Part shown: positions 1 to 8,248 of the stretch, one piece after another
Layout: each line of letters starts with the position of its first letter
Numbering within the stretch: position 1 is the stretch's first letter
Source: Aneurinibacillus danicus
Lineage (GTDB): Bacteria; Bacillota; Bacilli; Aneurinibacillales; Aneurinibacillaceae
NCBI RefSeq assembly: GCF_007991215.1
Contig: NZ_BJXX01000045.1
Span: 1 to 64,000, forward strand
DNA length: 64,000 bases
Direction of reading: 5' to 3'
Notes under the pieces: model-generated
Told to the model about the DNA's origin: nothing
Databases searched by the model: none
Seen by the model: only the letters and a program-made list of their open reading frames with translations
Program-made: the position numbers and the translations under genes

Positions 1-19
1 TAGACAAGGAGGGATATGG

Positions 20-1453
20 ATGGATTGGGATTTAGCACATATTATTTACGCGTCAGGAGCCGTCACTGTTGTGCTGGCAATGCTGTTCCGCAAAGGGGTT
101 ATTATTCCTTCGCTCGTCACTACATTTTTGCTGGGCTGGGCTTATAAAGGCGGATTCGGGGAAGGTATCGTAGCGGGACTGGCCGCAATCTACAACGCAA
201 ATATTATGGCAGCCAAAGAGTTGTTCAGCATTATACTGCTGATTGCGTTTATGGTAGGGATGCTGAACGCTTTAAAAGAGCTCGGAGCTGACCGAAAAAT
301 GATTGCGCCCATTCAGGGCGTCATCGTAAACGGGCATATGGCATACTGGATTTTATTCGGCGCAACCGCCCTGTTATCGACCGCATTCTGGCCGACGCCG
401 GCCATTCCGCTTGTCGCTGCGGTGCTTATCCCGGTAGCGCTGCGCGTCGGGTTACCTCCGATGGGCATAGCCATTGCCGTAACGTTGGCCGGCCAGGGGA
501 TGGCGTTGGCTGCTGATGCGTTGATGCAGGTGGCTCCCGCGTTATCTGCCAAAGCGGCCGGCGCACCGCAAATAGCCGAAGACGTATGGATGAAGTCTAT
601 CGTGCTAACGCTCGTTGTAGGAGGAGTGGCAAGCGTTATCTCTTATGCCCGTATTGCTAAAACCATTAAAAAGCCGGTGGACACCTCTGAAGAACAGGAT
701 AACTTGAATAAAGAGTACTTCGGGGAAGGCGAAGCAGAAGCGGCGGCAACTCTGGAGTTTATGCCGCAGAAAGAGTCCGGCACGATTGCTGCATTCTTTG
801 CTATATTTACTATTGTAGCCTTTCTGCTCGATATTGTCGCGATGAGTGTATTCGATATCAAAGGCGGAGACGCGGGCGCATTAATTGGCGGTACTGCAGC
901 GCTTATTATGCTGGTAGCCACGATTGCCAGGCATAAAGGCGAAGCCTTTGAAGAGATTGGAGAACGGCTGACCGAGGGATTCGGGTTTGCCATTAAAATT
1001 ATGGGTTCGATTATCCCGATTGCCGCCTTCTTCTTTCTGGGTGGACAGGAGCACTCTGTGGCCGTGTTCGGCGAAGGGGCACCTGGTTTTTTGTTCGATA
1101 TCGTGGACGGTATTCAGGCGTATATTCCAAGCAATGAATTTATCGCGGCATTCGGCGTGCTATTGGTCGGTATTTTGTGCGGTATTGACGGTTCAGGCTT
1201 TGCCGGCCTGCCGATTACCGGCGCACTTGCCGGTGCGCTATCGCACGGGACAGGCATTGACACATCCATGCTGGCGGCCGTTGGTCAGATGGGATCGATT
1301 TGGTCCGGCGGCGGTACATTTATTGCCTGGTCTTCGCTGGTAGCGGTTGCCGCTTTCGTCGGTGTATCGCCCATCGAATTGGCCAGGAAGAACTTTTTCC
1401 CTGTAATAACCGGACTTGTCGTTGCGACTATGCTGGCCGTGCTCATCTGGTAA
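20..1453 (+). CDS. Multi-pass permease of unknown substrate
   Basis: This 477-residue protein is almost wholly hydrophobic, with about 11-12 predicted membrane segments and one charged cytoplasmic loop near residues 215-250. The Gly-, Ala- and Pro-rich helices and the paired intramembrane-looking repeats (around residues 120-165 and 375-430) resemble ion-coupled organic-anion carriers of the GntP, CitMHS or DcuC type. I cannot place it in a named family. An AAGGAGGG ribosome site six bases before the ATG fixes the start. It ends at a hairpin shared with the convergent yyaC and lies 5' of the catabolic cluster, so uptake of the pathway substrate is possible, but that is inference. Its own promoter is outside the window. 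Confidence 0.75.
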   Translation: MDWDLAHIIYASGAVTVVLAMLFRKGVIIPSLVTTFLLGWAYKGGFGEGIVAGLAAIYNANIMAAKELFSIILLIAFMVGMLNALKELGADRKMIAPIQGVIVNGHMAYWILFGATALLSTAFWPTPAIPLVAAVLIPVALRVGLPPMGIAIAVTLAGQGMALAADALMQVAPALSAKAAGAPQIAEDVWMKSIVLTLVVGGVASVISYARIAKTIKKPVDTSEEQDNLNKEYFGEGEAEAAATLEFMPQKESGTIAAFFAIFTIVAFLLDIVAMSVFDIKGGDAGALIGGTAALIMLVATIARHKGEAFEEIGERLTEGFGFAIKIMGSIIPIAAFFFLGGQEHSVAVFGEGAPGFLFDIVDGIQAYIPSNEFIAAFGVLLVGILCGIDGSGFAGLPITGALAGALSHGTGIDTSMLAAVGQMGSIWSGGGTFIAWSSLVAVAAFVGVSPIELARKNFFPVITGLVVATMLAVLIW

Positions 1454-1465
1454 GCGCAAATGCAA

Positions 1466-1515
1466 GCAAAAAGCCGTTGAGTCGGTGGTTATACCACTTC
1501 ATCGACGGCTTTGTT
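1466..1515. terminator. Bidirectional terminator between permease and yyaC
   Basis: An AAAAAGCCGT arm pairs with ACGGCTTT across an inner GTGG/CCAC stem, with A and T runs on either side. It overlaps the last codons of yyaC on the minus strand. Confidence 0.6.
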
Positions 1516-2046
1516 ATGCCTTTTTGCCGCTGCGTTAAACAAAGCGGAAGCAATGGTCTTAGCCATGCTGCGTACCGATTTTTCGTTTGCGGTCTGCAGC
1601 ATCATATAGTTGTACGGACCGGTCGTATTCACGATGCCTTTTATGTGGATATCGCCTACTTCGGGCAACTGCTTTTTCATACTGTTGCCAGGAAAGAGCG
1701 GGCCTTCGAGCAATTGAATGTAGCCGATATGGTGCAGGTGGCCGAGCGAGGCATCAATGGCTACCACAAATGGATTGTCGTATTTTTGCTGAATTTCTTT
1801 CATCGTATCATGCAGATTCAATGCGTGCACCGGCTCCTTAATCGTGCCGTATACATGCGCGTTCTTCAATTCGCTGTCCTGAAGCAGCGTCCCAATCATC
1901 GGCCCGAGCGCATCGCCTATCGCTTTGATTGTGCCGATGCAGACAAACACAAGGGGGCGGTCTCCTGCCGCACGGAACAAAAGCGCCAGACCTTTGCTTA
2001 ATTGCTCTGCTGCTGTTCTTTCTTTATAATGCGTTTGTACAATCAT
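1489..2046 (-). CDS. yyaC: YyaC-family spore protease-like protein (DUF1256)
   Basis: This 185-residue protein matches the YyaC/DUF1256 family, which is distantly related to the germination protease Gpr and is conserved in endospore formers. Recognisable blocks are PLVFVCIGT, a D-A-LG-P-x-G segment, a VHALNL segment and FVVAIDASLG. The start is the ATG at 2046, preceded by GGAGAG; the frame is open further upstream but without a ribosome site. It is convergent with the permease and divergent from the creatininase-like gene. A fragment of the dispersed repeat lies about 50 bp upstream. YyaC is linked to sporulation; its exact substrate is not established. Confidence 0.85.
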   Translation of the reverse strand: MIVQTHYKERTAAEQLSKGLALLFRAAGDRPLVFVCIGTIKAIGDALGPMIGTLLQDSELKNAHVYGTIKEPVHALNLHDTMKEIQQKYDNPFVVAIDASLGHLHHIGYIQLLEGPLFPGNSMKKQLPEVGDIHIKGIVNTTGPYNYMMLQTANEKSVRSMAKTIASALFNAAAKRHNKAVDEVV

Positions 2047-2097
2047 GGGAATCTCTCCAATAAATTTTTTCGCTCTATTATACCACATGCTACGGTA

Positions 2098-2122
2098 CCT
2101 TCTTTTCTCATGATTTTCACAG
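2098..2122. repeat. Fragment of dispersed hairpin repeat (end piece)
   Basis: These bases match the outer end of the repeat family found in longer form at 10385, 21153, 35729 and 58664 (TGAAAATCATGAGAAAAG in one orientation). Only this end is present. Confidence 0.55.
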
Positions 2123-2184
2123 AAACAAGAGTATGGATATATCAAGACATATTCACATAAGGACTATCCATCATTTAAATTATG

Positions 2185-2197
2185 GTATACAATATAC
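2185..2197 (+). promoter_or_regulatory. Operator 1, GTATACAATATAC
   Basis: The site is an exact copy of the 13-bp palindrome (GTATA-CAA-TATAC), preceded by TG. It lies 43 bp before the GTG start of the creatininase-like gene and includes a TACAAT that could serve as a -10 element. A bound repressor would then cover the promoter. Assignment to the GntR protein at 8845 is inference from clustering. Confidence 0.8.
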
Positions 2198-2239
2198 AGT
2201 ATAAAAGACAAAAAAACAATCAGGCAGGGAGGAGTAGTT

Positions 2240-3013
2240 GTGAACATTTATGATCTGCAGCAAATGACCTGGCCGGAAATTAAAGATGCGCTTACGAGCG
2301 CCAGATTGGCGATTGTTCCAATTGGCGCGCATGAGCAGCACGGACCGCATATGGTGGAAAGCTGCGATGCGGTGCTGGCGAAGCGAATGGCCGATAGGCT
2401 TGCGGAACGCCTTCATCCCCTCGCGCTTGTCGCTCCCGCTGTAACAATGGGAATCTCGCCGCATCACTTGAATTTTCCCGGTACGATTTCGCTTCAACCC
2501 GAGACGATGATTAGCCTGTTGCGGGATATTACTGCGTCGCTCAAGCATCACGGTATCACTACGTTTTTGTGGCTGAATGCACACGGGGGGAATCAGTCTA
2601 CGCTATCGGTAGCCTGCCAGAAGATAAGCGTGGAGCAAGACGTCACCATTTATTATGCAAAAACAACGGCGAGTGCAAGCGACGTTTATAAGGAATATAT
2701 CGCTTCCTCTCCTTTTGGGCATAGCTGTGAACGGGAAATATCGGAGGCGTATTATCTTGCGCCGGAGCTTATTAGGGAGGATAAATTGCAGAAGGGGCAG
2801 TTGAACCCGAATCCACGTTGGCGTCATCTGCGGCCAGGCAAGCCGCTTCAGGGATTCTATCGTTACGAAGAAATGACCGAGAACGGTTGCATTGGGGACG
2901 CCACGTGGGGCAGCTACGAACTTGGAGAAAAGATTGTAGAAACCGCGCTGGATCGCTTAGAAGAAGAGCTGCGGTATATGCTCAATGTACAGGGGTCTAT
3001 AAAAAGTTTATAG
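2240..3013 (+). CDS. Creatininase-family metal-dependent amidohydrolase
   Basis: This 257-residue protein has the usual length of the creatininase family, a zinc- or manganese-dependent hydrolase group acting on cyclic amides and formamides. Visible signatures are IGAHEQHGPH at about residues 27-36 with the following Asp (metal-binding Glu, His, Asp), the GISPHHLNFPGT block, and LNAHGGNQS near residue 115. The start is a GTG with GGGAGGAG eight bases upstream. Family members include creatininase, a FAPy deformylase and the mycofactocin peptidase MftE, so the substrate cannot be named. It is the first gene of the operator-marked catabolic cluster, which suggests the opening hydrolytic step, or processing of an intermediate. 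Confidence 0.85.
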   Translation: MNIYDLQQMTWPEIKDALTSARLAIVPIGAHEQHGPHMVESCDAVLAKRMADRLAERLHPLALVAPAVTMGISPHHLNFPGTISLQPETMISLLRDITASLKHHGITTFLWLNAHGGNQSTLSVACQKISVEQDVTIYYAKTTASASDVYKEYIASSPFGHSCEREISEAYYLAPELIREDKLQKGQLNPNPRWRHLRPGKPLQGFYRYEEMTENGCIGDATWGSYELGEKIVETALDRLEEELRYMLNVQGSIKSL

Positions 3014-3040
3014 AAAACTCGAATTTTTAGATAAATTCTA

Positions 3041-3068
3041 TTGACAGGTTGTTTATATGTGTTAATAT
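3041..3068 (+). promoter_or_regulatory. Sigma-A promoter of the oxidase gene
   Basis: A perfect TTGACA at 3041-3046 is followed after 16 bp by TAATAT at 3063-3068. Transcription would start near 3075, so both operators at 3088 and 3181 lie in the transcribed leader and could act as roadblocks. Confidence 0.65.
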
Positions 3069-3087
3069 AAAAACAAGAAACGATTTG

Positions 3088-3100
3088 GTATACAATATAC
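3088..3100 (+). promoter_or_regulatory. Operator 2, GTATACAATATAC
   Basis: Exact copy of the 13-bp palindrome in the context TTTGGTATAC, just downstream of the predicted -10 of the oxidase promoter. Confidence 0.8.
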
Positions 3101-3103
3101 TAA

Positions 3104-3163
3104 AAGAGCAGCCATTTATCTTATTGTTAGAAATACATAGAAGATAAATTTGGACAAGCTCTT
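3104..3163 (+). other. Long hairpin between operators 2 and 3
   Basis: AAGAGC pairs with GCTCTT and ATTTATCTT pairs with AAGATAAAT, giving a two-part stem in the transcribed leader of the oxidase gene. There is no clean U-tract, so it is not obviously a terminator. Confidence 0.5.
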
Positions 3164-3180
3164 ACTCTTTCACCAAATTG

Positions 3181-3193
3181 GTATACAATATAC
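3181..3193 (+). promoter_or_regulatory. Operator 3, GTATACAATATAC
   Basis: Exact copy of the palindrome, directly abutting the AAGGAGG ribosome binding site of the oxidase gene. It starts 93 bp after operator 2, a distance that would allow looping. Confidence 0.8.
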
Positions 3194-3208
3194 AAGGAGG
3201 AATGAACA

Positions 3209-3919
3209 ATGGCAGAATTGATGGACAAAGAAGTGTTTCGCGAGAAGCTGGAAGCGGCGGTAAAAGGCAACAGCAGTGAGGTAGCTCCGTTTACAAACGC
3301 ATGGGCTGAAGGTCAGCTAACACGCGAGCAGTTCGCAAAATGGGTAGAGCAGCACTATCACTACGTAGGGCCGTTCGCAGACTATTTAGGATACATGTAT
3401 TCCAATTGTCCGTATGAAGATGCGAAAGATTTCCTCTTGCAAAACATGTGGGAAGAAGAGCTTGGCGGCGACCGTCACACAGACCTGCTGATTCGCTTCG
3501 GCGAAGTATGCGGCACGACGCGGGAAAAGGTGGAAAACCCGGACAATATGCTGGCTACGACGCTTGGTCTGCAAAGCTGGTGCTACGCGATAGCCATGCG
3601 CGAGAATTTCATCGTAGCAACGGCGGCGCTCATCATCGGACTTGAATCACAGGTGCCGGGCATCTACCGCAAACAGACGCCGATTCTGCGTGAGAAGTAT
3701 GGATTCACCGATCATGAAATCGAATTCTTCGACCTGCACATCGTCTCCGACGAAATTCACGGCGAGCGTGGCTACCAAATCGTACTGAAATATGCCAATA
3801 CGCCTGAATTGCAGGAACGCTGCTTGAAAGCGGTACAGAAAGCGACGGAAATGCGCCGCATGTATATCGATGGCATCTACCGTGCTGTCGTAGAAGAAAA
3901 GCCGTATGCAACATTATAG
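3209..3919 (+). CDS. Haem-oxygenase-like diiron oxidase (PqqC/CADD-like)
   Basis: This 236-residue all-helical protein belongs to the TenA/PqqC-like haem-oxygenase fold. All six carboxylate and histidine ligands of the diiron subgroup are present with CADD-like spacing: Glu83 and His90 (ExxxxxxH), Glu146, then His177, Asp181 and His184 (HxxxDxxH). Characterised members use O2 to cleave or oxidise amines, amino acids or fatty acids (CADD, UndA, BesC, SznF). True cofactorless PqqC lacks this full ligand set, and no pqq genes are nearby. Two operators and a strong promoter precede it, and a hairpin at 4001 follows, so it can be expressed separately. The [2Fe-2S] ferredoxin at 13665 shares the operator and may be its reductant; that is inference. 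Start ATG has AAGGAGG at eight bases. Confidence 0.85.
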   Translation: MAELMDKEVFREKLEAAVKGNSSEVAPFTNAWAEGQLTREQFAKWVEQHYHYVGPFADYLGYMYSNCPYEDAKDFLLQNMWEEELGGDRHTDLLIRFGEVCGTTREKVENPDNMLATTLGLQSWCYAIAMRENFIVATAALIIGLESQVPGIYRKQTPILREKYGFTDHEIEFFDLHIVSDEIHGERGYQIVLKYANTPELQERCLKAVQKATEMRRMYIDGIYRAVVEEKPYATL

Positions 3920-4000
3920 AGAATAGAGTGACTGGAAGTAAGAAGTTGGATATATGGTAAGCGTAACCGTGATAAAAGTCAAAATTATACCGTATGCAAG

Positions 4001-4030
4001 CAGCTCTCTCGGACAGAGAGAGCTGTTTGT
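4001..4030 (+). terminator. Hairpin after the oxidase gene
   Basis: A perfect 10-bp stem (CAGCTCTCTC / GAGAGAGCTG) with loop GGACA is followed by a short TTTGT. It is likely a weak terminator or attenuator between the oxidase and the aldehyde dehydrogenase gene. Confidence 0.6.
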
Positions 4031-4124
4031 ACTAAAAATGAAATAAGGATAAAGGTTGAAAGTAGATACGATAAGCTCTTTCTCTTACTTTCTTGTCTAA
4101 CTTCTAAAAGTTGAGGTGATTGAC

Positions 4125-5582
4125 TTGACAGCAGCGACAGGTGTAACAACGTACCAGAACCTAATTGACGGTGAATGGGTGGCACCTTCTAGCGGTCAGT
4201 ACTTCGAAAGCATTAATCCTGCCGATATCGAAGATTGCGTAGGCCGCTTCCCGGCTTCCGATGTTCGCGACGCCGAGCGGGCGATTGCGGCGGCGCGGCG
4301 GGCGCAGAAGGAATGGGCGAAGCATCCTCCTTCGAAAAAAGCAGCCATTTTATATAAAGCGGCCGATTTGCTGGAGGAGCGGGCAGAGCAATACGGACGG
4401 GAACTTACACGGGAAGAAGGAAAAGTGCTGGCGCAGGCCATTATGGAAGTTAAGCGTTCCGCCCAGACGCTTAGATATTACGCATCCGAAGGATTGAATG
4501 TAACCGGGCAGACACTTCCTGCTGACGATGGCAGTTTTCTTTATACCAAACAGGAGCCGCTTGGGGTCATTTCTGTTATTACACCGTGGAATTTTCCAAT
4601 TTCCATTCCGGCGCGCAAAATCGCGCCTGCATTGGTGACAGGAAATACGGTTGTTTTCAAACCGGCTTCTGATACGCCGCTTATCGGACTTCGTTTGACC
4701 GAGTGTTTGTATGAGGCGGGATTGCCGGCCGGCGTGCTGAACTTTATCACCGGGTCGGCATCTAAAATCGGCGGCATTCTTGTCTCTCACAAAGATATCA
4801 ATGCGGTGACATTCACCGGCTCCACATATGCCGGAGAGCAAATTCACAAGAACTCTTCCTTTAAGACACGCTTACAGCTCGAACTGGGAGGCAAGAATCC
4901 GCTGATCGTGATGGATGATGCGGATGTGGAGCAGGCGGTGCGGATGACTATTGCCGGCGGCTTCAGTCTGACTGGCCAGGCCTGCACCGGAACAAGCCGG
5001 GTATTCGTAATGGAAGCTGTATATGACAGCTATGTGGAAAAGCTGGTGGAAGCTACACGCACGTTGACCATCGGAAGCGGAATGGACGAAGGTGTTAAGT
5101 TGGGACCGCTCGCCAATGAAAGCCAACTGCGTACCGTGCTCGAGTATGTAGAAAGTGGTAAGGCGGAAGGGGCGACGCTTCTGACCGGCGGCGAACAGCT
5201 GACAGAAGGCGAATTGAGGAAGGGGTATTATGTCTCGCCGGCCGTGTTCGTTGATGTAACGCCTGAGATGCGTATTATGCGCGAAGAAATCTTCGGTCCG
5301 GTCATCGGTGTCATGAAAGTTTCTTCATTCGAGGAGGCGTTGGCGCTGGCGAATGATACGGAATACGGGTTGGCCGCGGCCATTTGCACGGCTGACGAAA
5401 AAACAGCCACCAAATTTGTCGATCAAATTGAAGCCGGCATGGTAAAAGTGAATAAGCCGACAACGGGAGTGGCATACAACGCTCCGTTTGGCGGCATGAA
5501 AAATTCCAGCACGGCCACCTATCGTGAAAGCGGCCGAGACGCACTTGCATTTTATGTCCAAGCAAAAACTGTTTATCGTTAA
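4125..5582 (+). CDS. NAD(P)-dependent aldehyde dehydrogenase
   Basis: This is a full-length (485-residue) aldehyde dehydrogenase. Key residues are Asn156 in TPWNFP, Lys179 in VVFKPAS, the general base Glu253 in LELGGKNP and the nucleophile Cys287 in GQACTGTS, with EIFGPV near residue 385. The C-terminal FGGMKNSSTATYRESG block resembles the 2,5-dioxovalerate (alpha-ketoglutarate semialdehyde) dehydrogenase group, but the substrate is not certain. I place the start at TTG 4125, because GAGGTGA (4113-4119) is correctly spaced for it, whereas the GTG at 4116 lies inside that ribosome site. It would oxidise an aldehyde formed in the operator-marked pathway and is followed 39 bp later by the GlcG-like gene. 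Confidence 0.9.
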   Translation: MTAATGVTTYQNLIDGEWVAPSSGQYFESINPADIEDCVGRFPASDVRDAERAIAAARRAQKEWAKHPPSKKAAILYKAADLLEERAEQYGRELTREEGKVLAQAIMEVKRSAQTLRYYASEGLNVTGQTLPADDGSFLYTKQEPLGVISVITPWNFPISIPARKIAPALVTGNTVVFKPASDTPLIGLRLTECLYEAGLPAGVLNFITGSASKIGGILVSHKDINAVTFTGSTYAGEQIHKNSSFKTRLQLELGGKNPLIVMDDADVEQAVRMTIAGGFSLTGQACTGTSRVFVMEAVYDSYVEKLVEATRTLTIGSGMDEGVKLGPLANESQLRTVLEYVESGKAEGATLLTGGEQLTEGELRKGYYVSPAVFVDVTPEMRIMREEIFGPVIGVMKVSSFEEALALANDTEYGLAAAICTADEKTATKFVDQIEAGMVKVNKPTTGVAYNAPFGGMKNSSTATYRESGRDALAFYVQAKTVYR

Positions 5583-5621
5583 GTTTGAAGCATAGAATGA
5601 AAGAGGAAGGGAGAATCAACT

Positions 5622-6095
5622 ATGCGGCAAGTACTGAGACTTGAACTTGAAGAAGCGAAAATTATGATTGAAGCGGCACGGAAAAAGGCGGAAGAAATCG
5701 GCGTGCTGGAGACGATATGCGTGGTGGACGACGGCGGTTATGCGATTGCGCTTGAGAGAATGAACGGCTCGCGCATTACCGGCGTAGAGATTTCAATGGC
5801 CAAAGCCTTTACTGCGTCCGGCCATAAGCGCTCCACACATCTATTTAACAAAGAGGGAGGTCCTGCAGCCGTTGGCGGAGAAGCTTTTGGTATTCAGCAA
5901 ATGATTCCCGGCAAGTTTGCCATCTTCGTAGGAGGATTCCCGGTCGTCGTAAACGGGGAGGTCATCGGTGGCGTCGGCGTGAGCGGCGGAAACGGCGAAC
6001 AGGATACAGCGGTCGGCACTGCCGCCTTAGAAGCGCTCCAGAAACATCTGGGCAGCGAGTATGAAGTGATGGTAGAGGCCGACATTAAAAAATAA
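5622..6095 (+). CDS. GlcG/HbpS-family protein
   Basis: This 157-residue protein matches the GlcG/HbpS/PduO-C family throughout. Features are VVDDGGYAIALERM near residues 35-48, the SMAKAFTASGHKRS helix, and the GG-P-V-GGVGVSGG block near residues 110-127 before a terminal helix. Members bind haem or corrinoid, or accompany catabolic operons such as glycolate oxidase with unclear roles. The gene sits 39 bp after the aldehyde dehydrogenase and 41 bp before the MFS gene, so it appears co-transcribed. An accessory or protective role in the pathway is inference. Confidence 0.8.
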   Translation: MRQVLRLELEEAKIMIEAARKKAEEIGVLETICVVDDGGYAIALERMNGSRITGVEISMAKAFTASGHKRSTHLFNKEGGPAAVGGEAFGIQQMIPGKFAIFVGGFPVVVNGEVIGGVGVSGGNGEQDTAVGTAALEALQKHLGSEYEVMVEADIKK

Positions 6096-6136
6096 CCGAA
6101 GAAGGAAAGCTTCTCCAATGAAAAGGGGCGGTACGG

Positions 6137-7612
6137 ATGGCACAACCTTTAATCAGGTCGAGCAGCGCCGCTCCCGCCGCACGCCCCGCCGCGCGGATGG
6201 GAGAGCTGAATCGCATGCTGCTTGCGATTTGCCTGGGGGCGTTTGTTTCCCATTTGACGGCGGGCATCGTAAATGTTGCGCTTCCGGGTCTATCCATACT
6301 CTTTCAGCAGGACATCTCCCTTGTGCAGTGGGTAGCTTCCGGTTATCTGCTGGTCATCGCTTCCCTGCTTCCGATGATGGGGAAATGGGGCGATAGGTTC
6401 GGGGGCAAGCGCATTCATAATACAGGTTATATTATTTTTGGAGTTAGCTCTGTTTTGACGTTATTTGCGGAAACGCTCTATGGTTTGCTTGTCCTGCGGG
6501 TCGTTCAGGCGCTTGGCGCGGCGATGTTTCAGGCAACGAACATCGGGCTTGTCAGCCGCTATTTTCCACAAGAGTCGCGTGGAAGAGCGTTGGGATTCGT
6601 GAGTACTGCTGTCGCGTTAGGGGCTTTAAGCGGGCCGATGATCGGCGGGCTGATTATGGATTGGCTGAACTGGCATTGGTTGTTTCTGATTCACGTGCCG
6701 GTGCTGGCTATCGCTACGTTCCTGGCGATTCGCTACATTCCGGCAGATGGTTCCGGATCGTTTCAGACCCCGGACTGGGTAGGCGGGGTGCTGTTTGCGG
6801 CAAGCATTATCGCATTTATTTTCGGTATTTCCAACGGTAACGCCTGGGGGTGGACTTCTTCGGGCATTCTGATTGCGTTTGGCATAAGTGCAGCAGCGCT
6901 TGCCGGGCTGTACGGATGGCTGGGTAGACGCATGAGACAGAAGCGGGAGCCGTTTTTGAACCTTTCCCTGTTCGCCAATCCGGCGGTTTCGGTCGGAATG
7001 TATGTCGGGCTTGCTACCTTTGTCGCCGTATTTGCGACCCAGGTTACCCTTCCGTTTTATCTGCTGGGTGTACGGCATTTCAGTCCCACACAGACCGGCA
7101 TTATGATTATGATGTATCCGGTGGCGCTTGGGGTTATGGGACCGATTAGCGGTTCGTTGTCTGATAAACATGGGTCGTCGAAAATTACGTTGATTGGTCT
7201 TAGCTGCATGTCCGGTGCACTCCTCCTGCTAAGCTTTATCGGCGCACAGACGCCGATGCTTCTTATCGCGGCAAGCCTGCTGGCCCTCGGATCCGGCATG
7301 GGAATGGTTACGTCGCCGAATTACAGCTTAATCTTGGGGAGCGTGGACAAATCGAATTTGGGCGTCGTCGGCGGCATGGTGGCGCTCGTTCGCAATCTCG
7401 GACTTGTGCTTGGCACGGCACTCGGTATCGCGCTTCTGGACTTTGCGTTTCCGGGTTCGATCTCCGAATGGATGGTAACGAAAAAGGCTGCGTTTGCGCC
7501 GTATGTCGTGGATGGATTAAGAATGGTATTTGTGGTTTCTCTGGCGTTCTGCCTGGTCGGCGTCGCGCTTTTGCGGCTCGTGCCGCGGGCTCGAATTCCA
7601 CAATTAAAATAA
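6137..7612 (+). CDS. MFS transporter, 14-helix DHA2 (EmrB/QacA) type
   Basis: This 491-residue protein has about 14 hydrophobic segments and the motifs of the DHA2 drug:proton antiporter branch. They are a GKWGDRFGGKR loop after helix 2 (motif A), an LRVVQALGAAMFQA helix 4, and GxxxGPxxGG in helix 5 (ALSGPMIGGLI, motif C). Most relatives export hydrophobic compounds. Inside a catabolic cluster it may export a toxic intermediate or import substrate, and direction cannot be read from sequence. The ATG follows AGGGGCGG. The split CHR gene pair starts 16 bp downstream. Confidence 0.85.
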   Translation: MAQPLIRSSSAAPAARPAARMGELNRMLLAICLGAFVSHLTAGIVNVALPGLSILFQQDISLVQWVASGYLLVIASLLPMMGKWGDRFGGKRIHNTGYIIFGVSSVLTLFAETLYGLLVLRVVQALGAAMFQATNIGLVSRYFPQESRGRALGFVSTAVALGALSGPMIGGLIMDWLNWHWLFLIHVPVLAIATFLAIRYIPADGSGSFQTPDWVGGVLFAASIIAFIFGISNGNAWGWTSSGILIAFGISAAALAGLYGWLGRRMRQKREPFLNLSLFANPAVSVGMYVGLATFVAVFATQVTLPFYLLGVRHFSPTQTGIMIMMYPVALGVMGPISGSLSDKHGSSKITLIGLSCMSGALLLLSFIGAQTPMLLIAASLLALGSGMGMVTSPNYSLILGSVDKSNLGVVGGMVALVRNLGLVLGTALGIALLDFAFPGSISEWMVTKKAAFAPYVVDGLRMVFVVSLAFCLVGVALLRLVPRARIPQLK

Positions 7613-7628
7613 GAAAGGGGGGAGCGCC

Positions 7629-8246
7629 ATGAGCTATGGGCAATTGTTCAACGGTTTTTTTCGCGCCGGTATCCTGGGTTACGGCGGGGGCCCTTCCATG
7701 CTTCCGCTTATCCATGCGGAAGCCGTCAAAAAATACAGATGGATCGATGACGAGGAGTTTTCAGACATTGTAGCGCTGGCCAATGCGCTGCCAGGGCCGA
7801 TTGCCACTAAAATGGCCGCCTATATCGGGTACAAACAAAAGGGGTTTCTCGGCGCCTTTGTCACCATTTTCGCCGTCTCGATTCCGGTGCTGGTGCTGAT
7901 GATCGGGCTGCTGGGATTTTTGTTCCAGTTCCGGCATTCACCGATAGTAAAAGGGATGGTAGCGGGTATCCAACCCGTTATTGGGGTGATGATGGCAGTA
8001 CTGGCATATGAATTTTTCAGTAAAGCATGGAAACAGGTAGAGAAAAGAGGAAAAACGTTTGTTATCCTGCTGACAGTAGCCTCAAGCATCCTGCTGACGG
8101 TGCTTTCGGTTTCTCCCGCCATTCTGATTGCCGTAGTACTGGCTGGCGCATTTTTGTTCTCGACACGAAAACAGCGGGCAGAGCGAAAAGTGCGGTCTGA
8201 AGCTTCGTATGAGACAGACCAAACCAGTACGGAACGGAGTGGATAG
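7629..8246 (+). CDS. CHR-family transporter, first half
   Basis: This 205-residue membrane protein is a single CHR (chromate transporter) domain with the signature GILGYGGGPSMLPLI at residues 13-27 and LANALPGPIATKMAAYIG. Short CHR proteins work as pairs of opposite topology, as encoded by two adjacent genes in several Bacillales. The partner follows after two bases. The charged C-terminal tail (about residues 180-205) is probably cytoplasmic. The natural substrate here is unlikely to be chromate and may be an organic or inorganic anion; that is inference from context. Confidence 0.85.
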   Translation: MSYGQLFNGFFRAGILGYGGGPSMLPLIHAEAVKKYRWIDDEEFSDIVALANALPGPIATKMAAYIGYKQKGFLGAFVTIFAVSIPVLVLMIGLLGFLFQFRHSPIVKGMVAGIQPVIGVMMAVLAYEFFSKAWKQVEKRGKTFVILLTVASSILLTVLSVSPAILIAVVLAGAFLFSTRKQRAERKVRSEASYETDQTSTERSG

Positions 8247-8248
8247 GC

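Noticed and set aside
3209-3919. Annotation as PqqC (PQQ synthase) or thiaminase TenA
   Set aside because: No pqq or thi genes are nearby. The complete diiron ligand set fits the CADD-like group instead.
4116-4124. GTG 4116 as start of the aldehyde dehydrogenase
   Set aside because: The codon lies inside the GAGGTGA ribosome site, which is properly spaced for TTG 4125.
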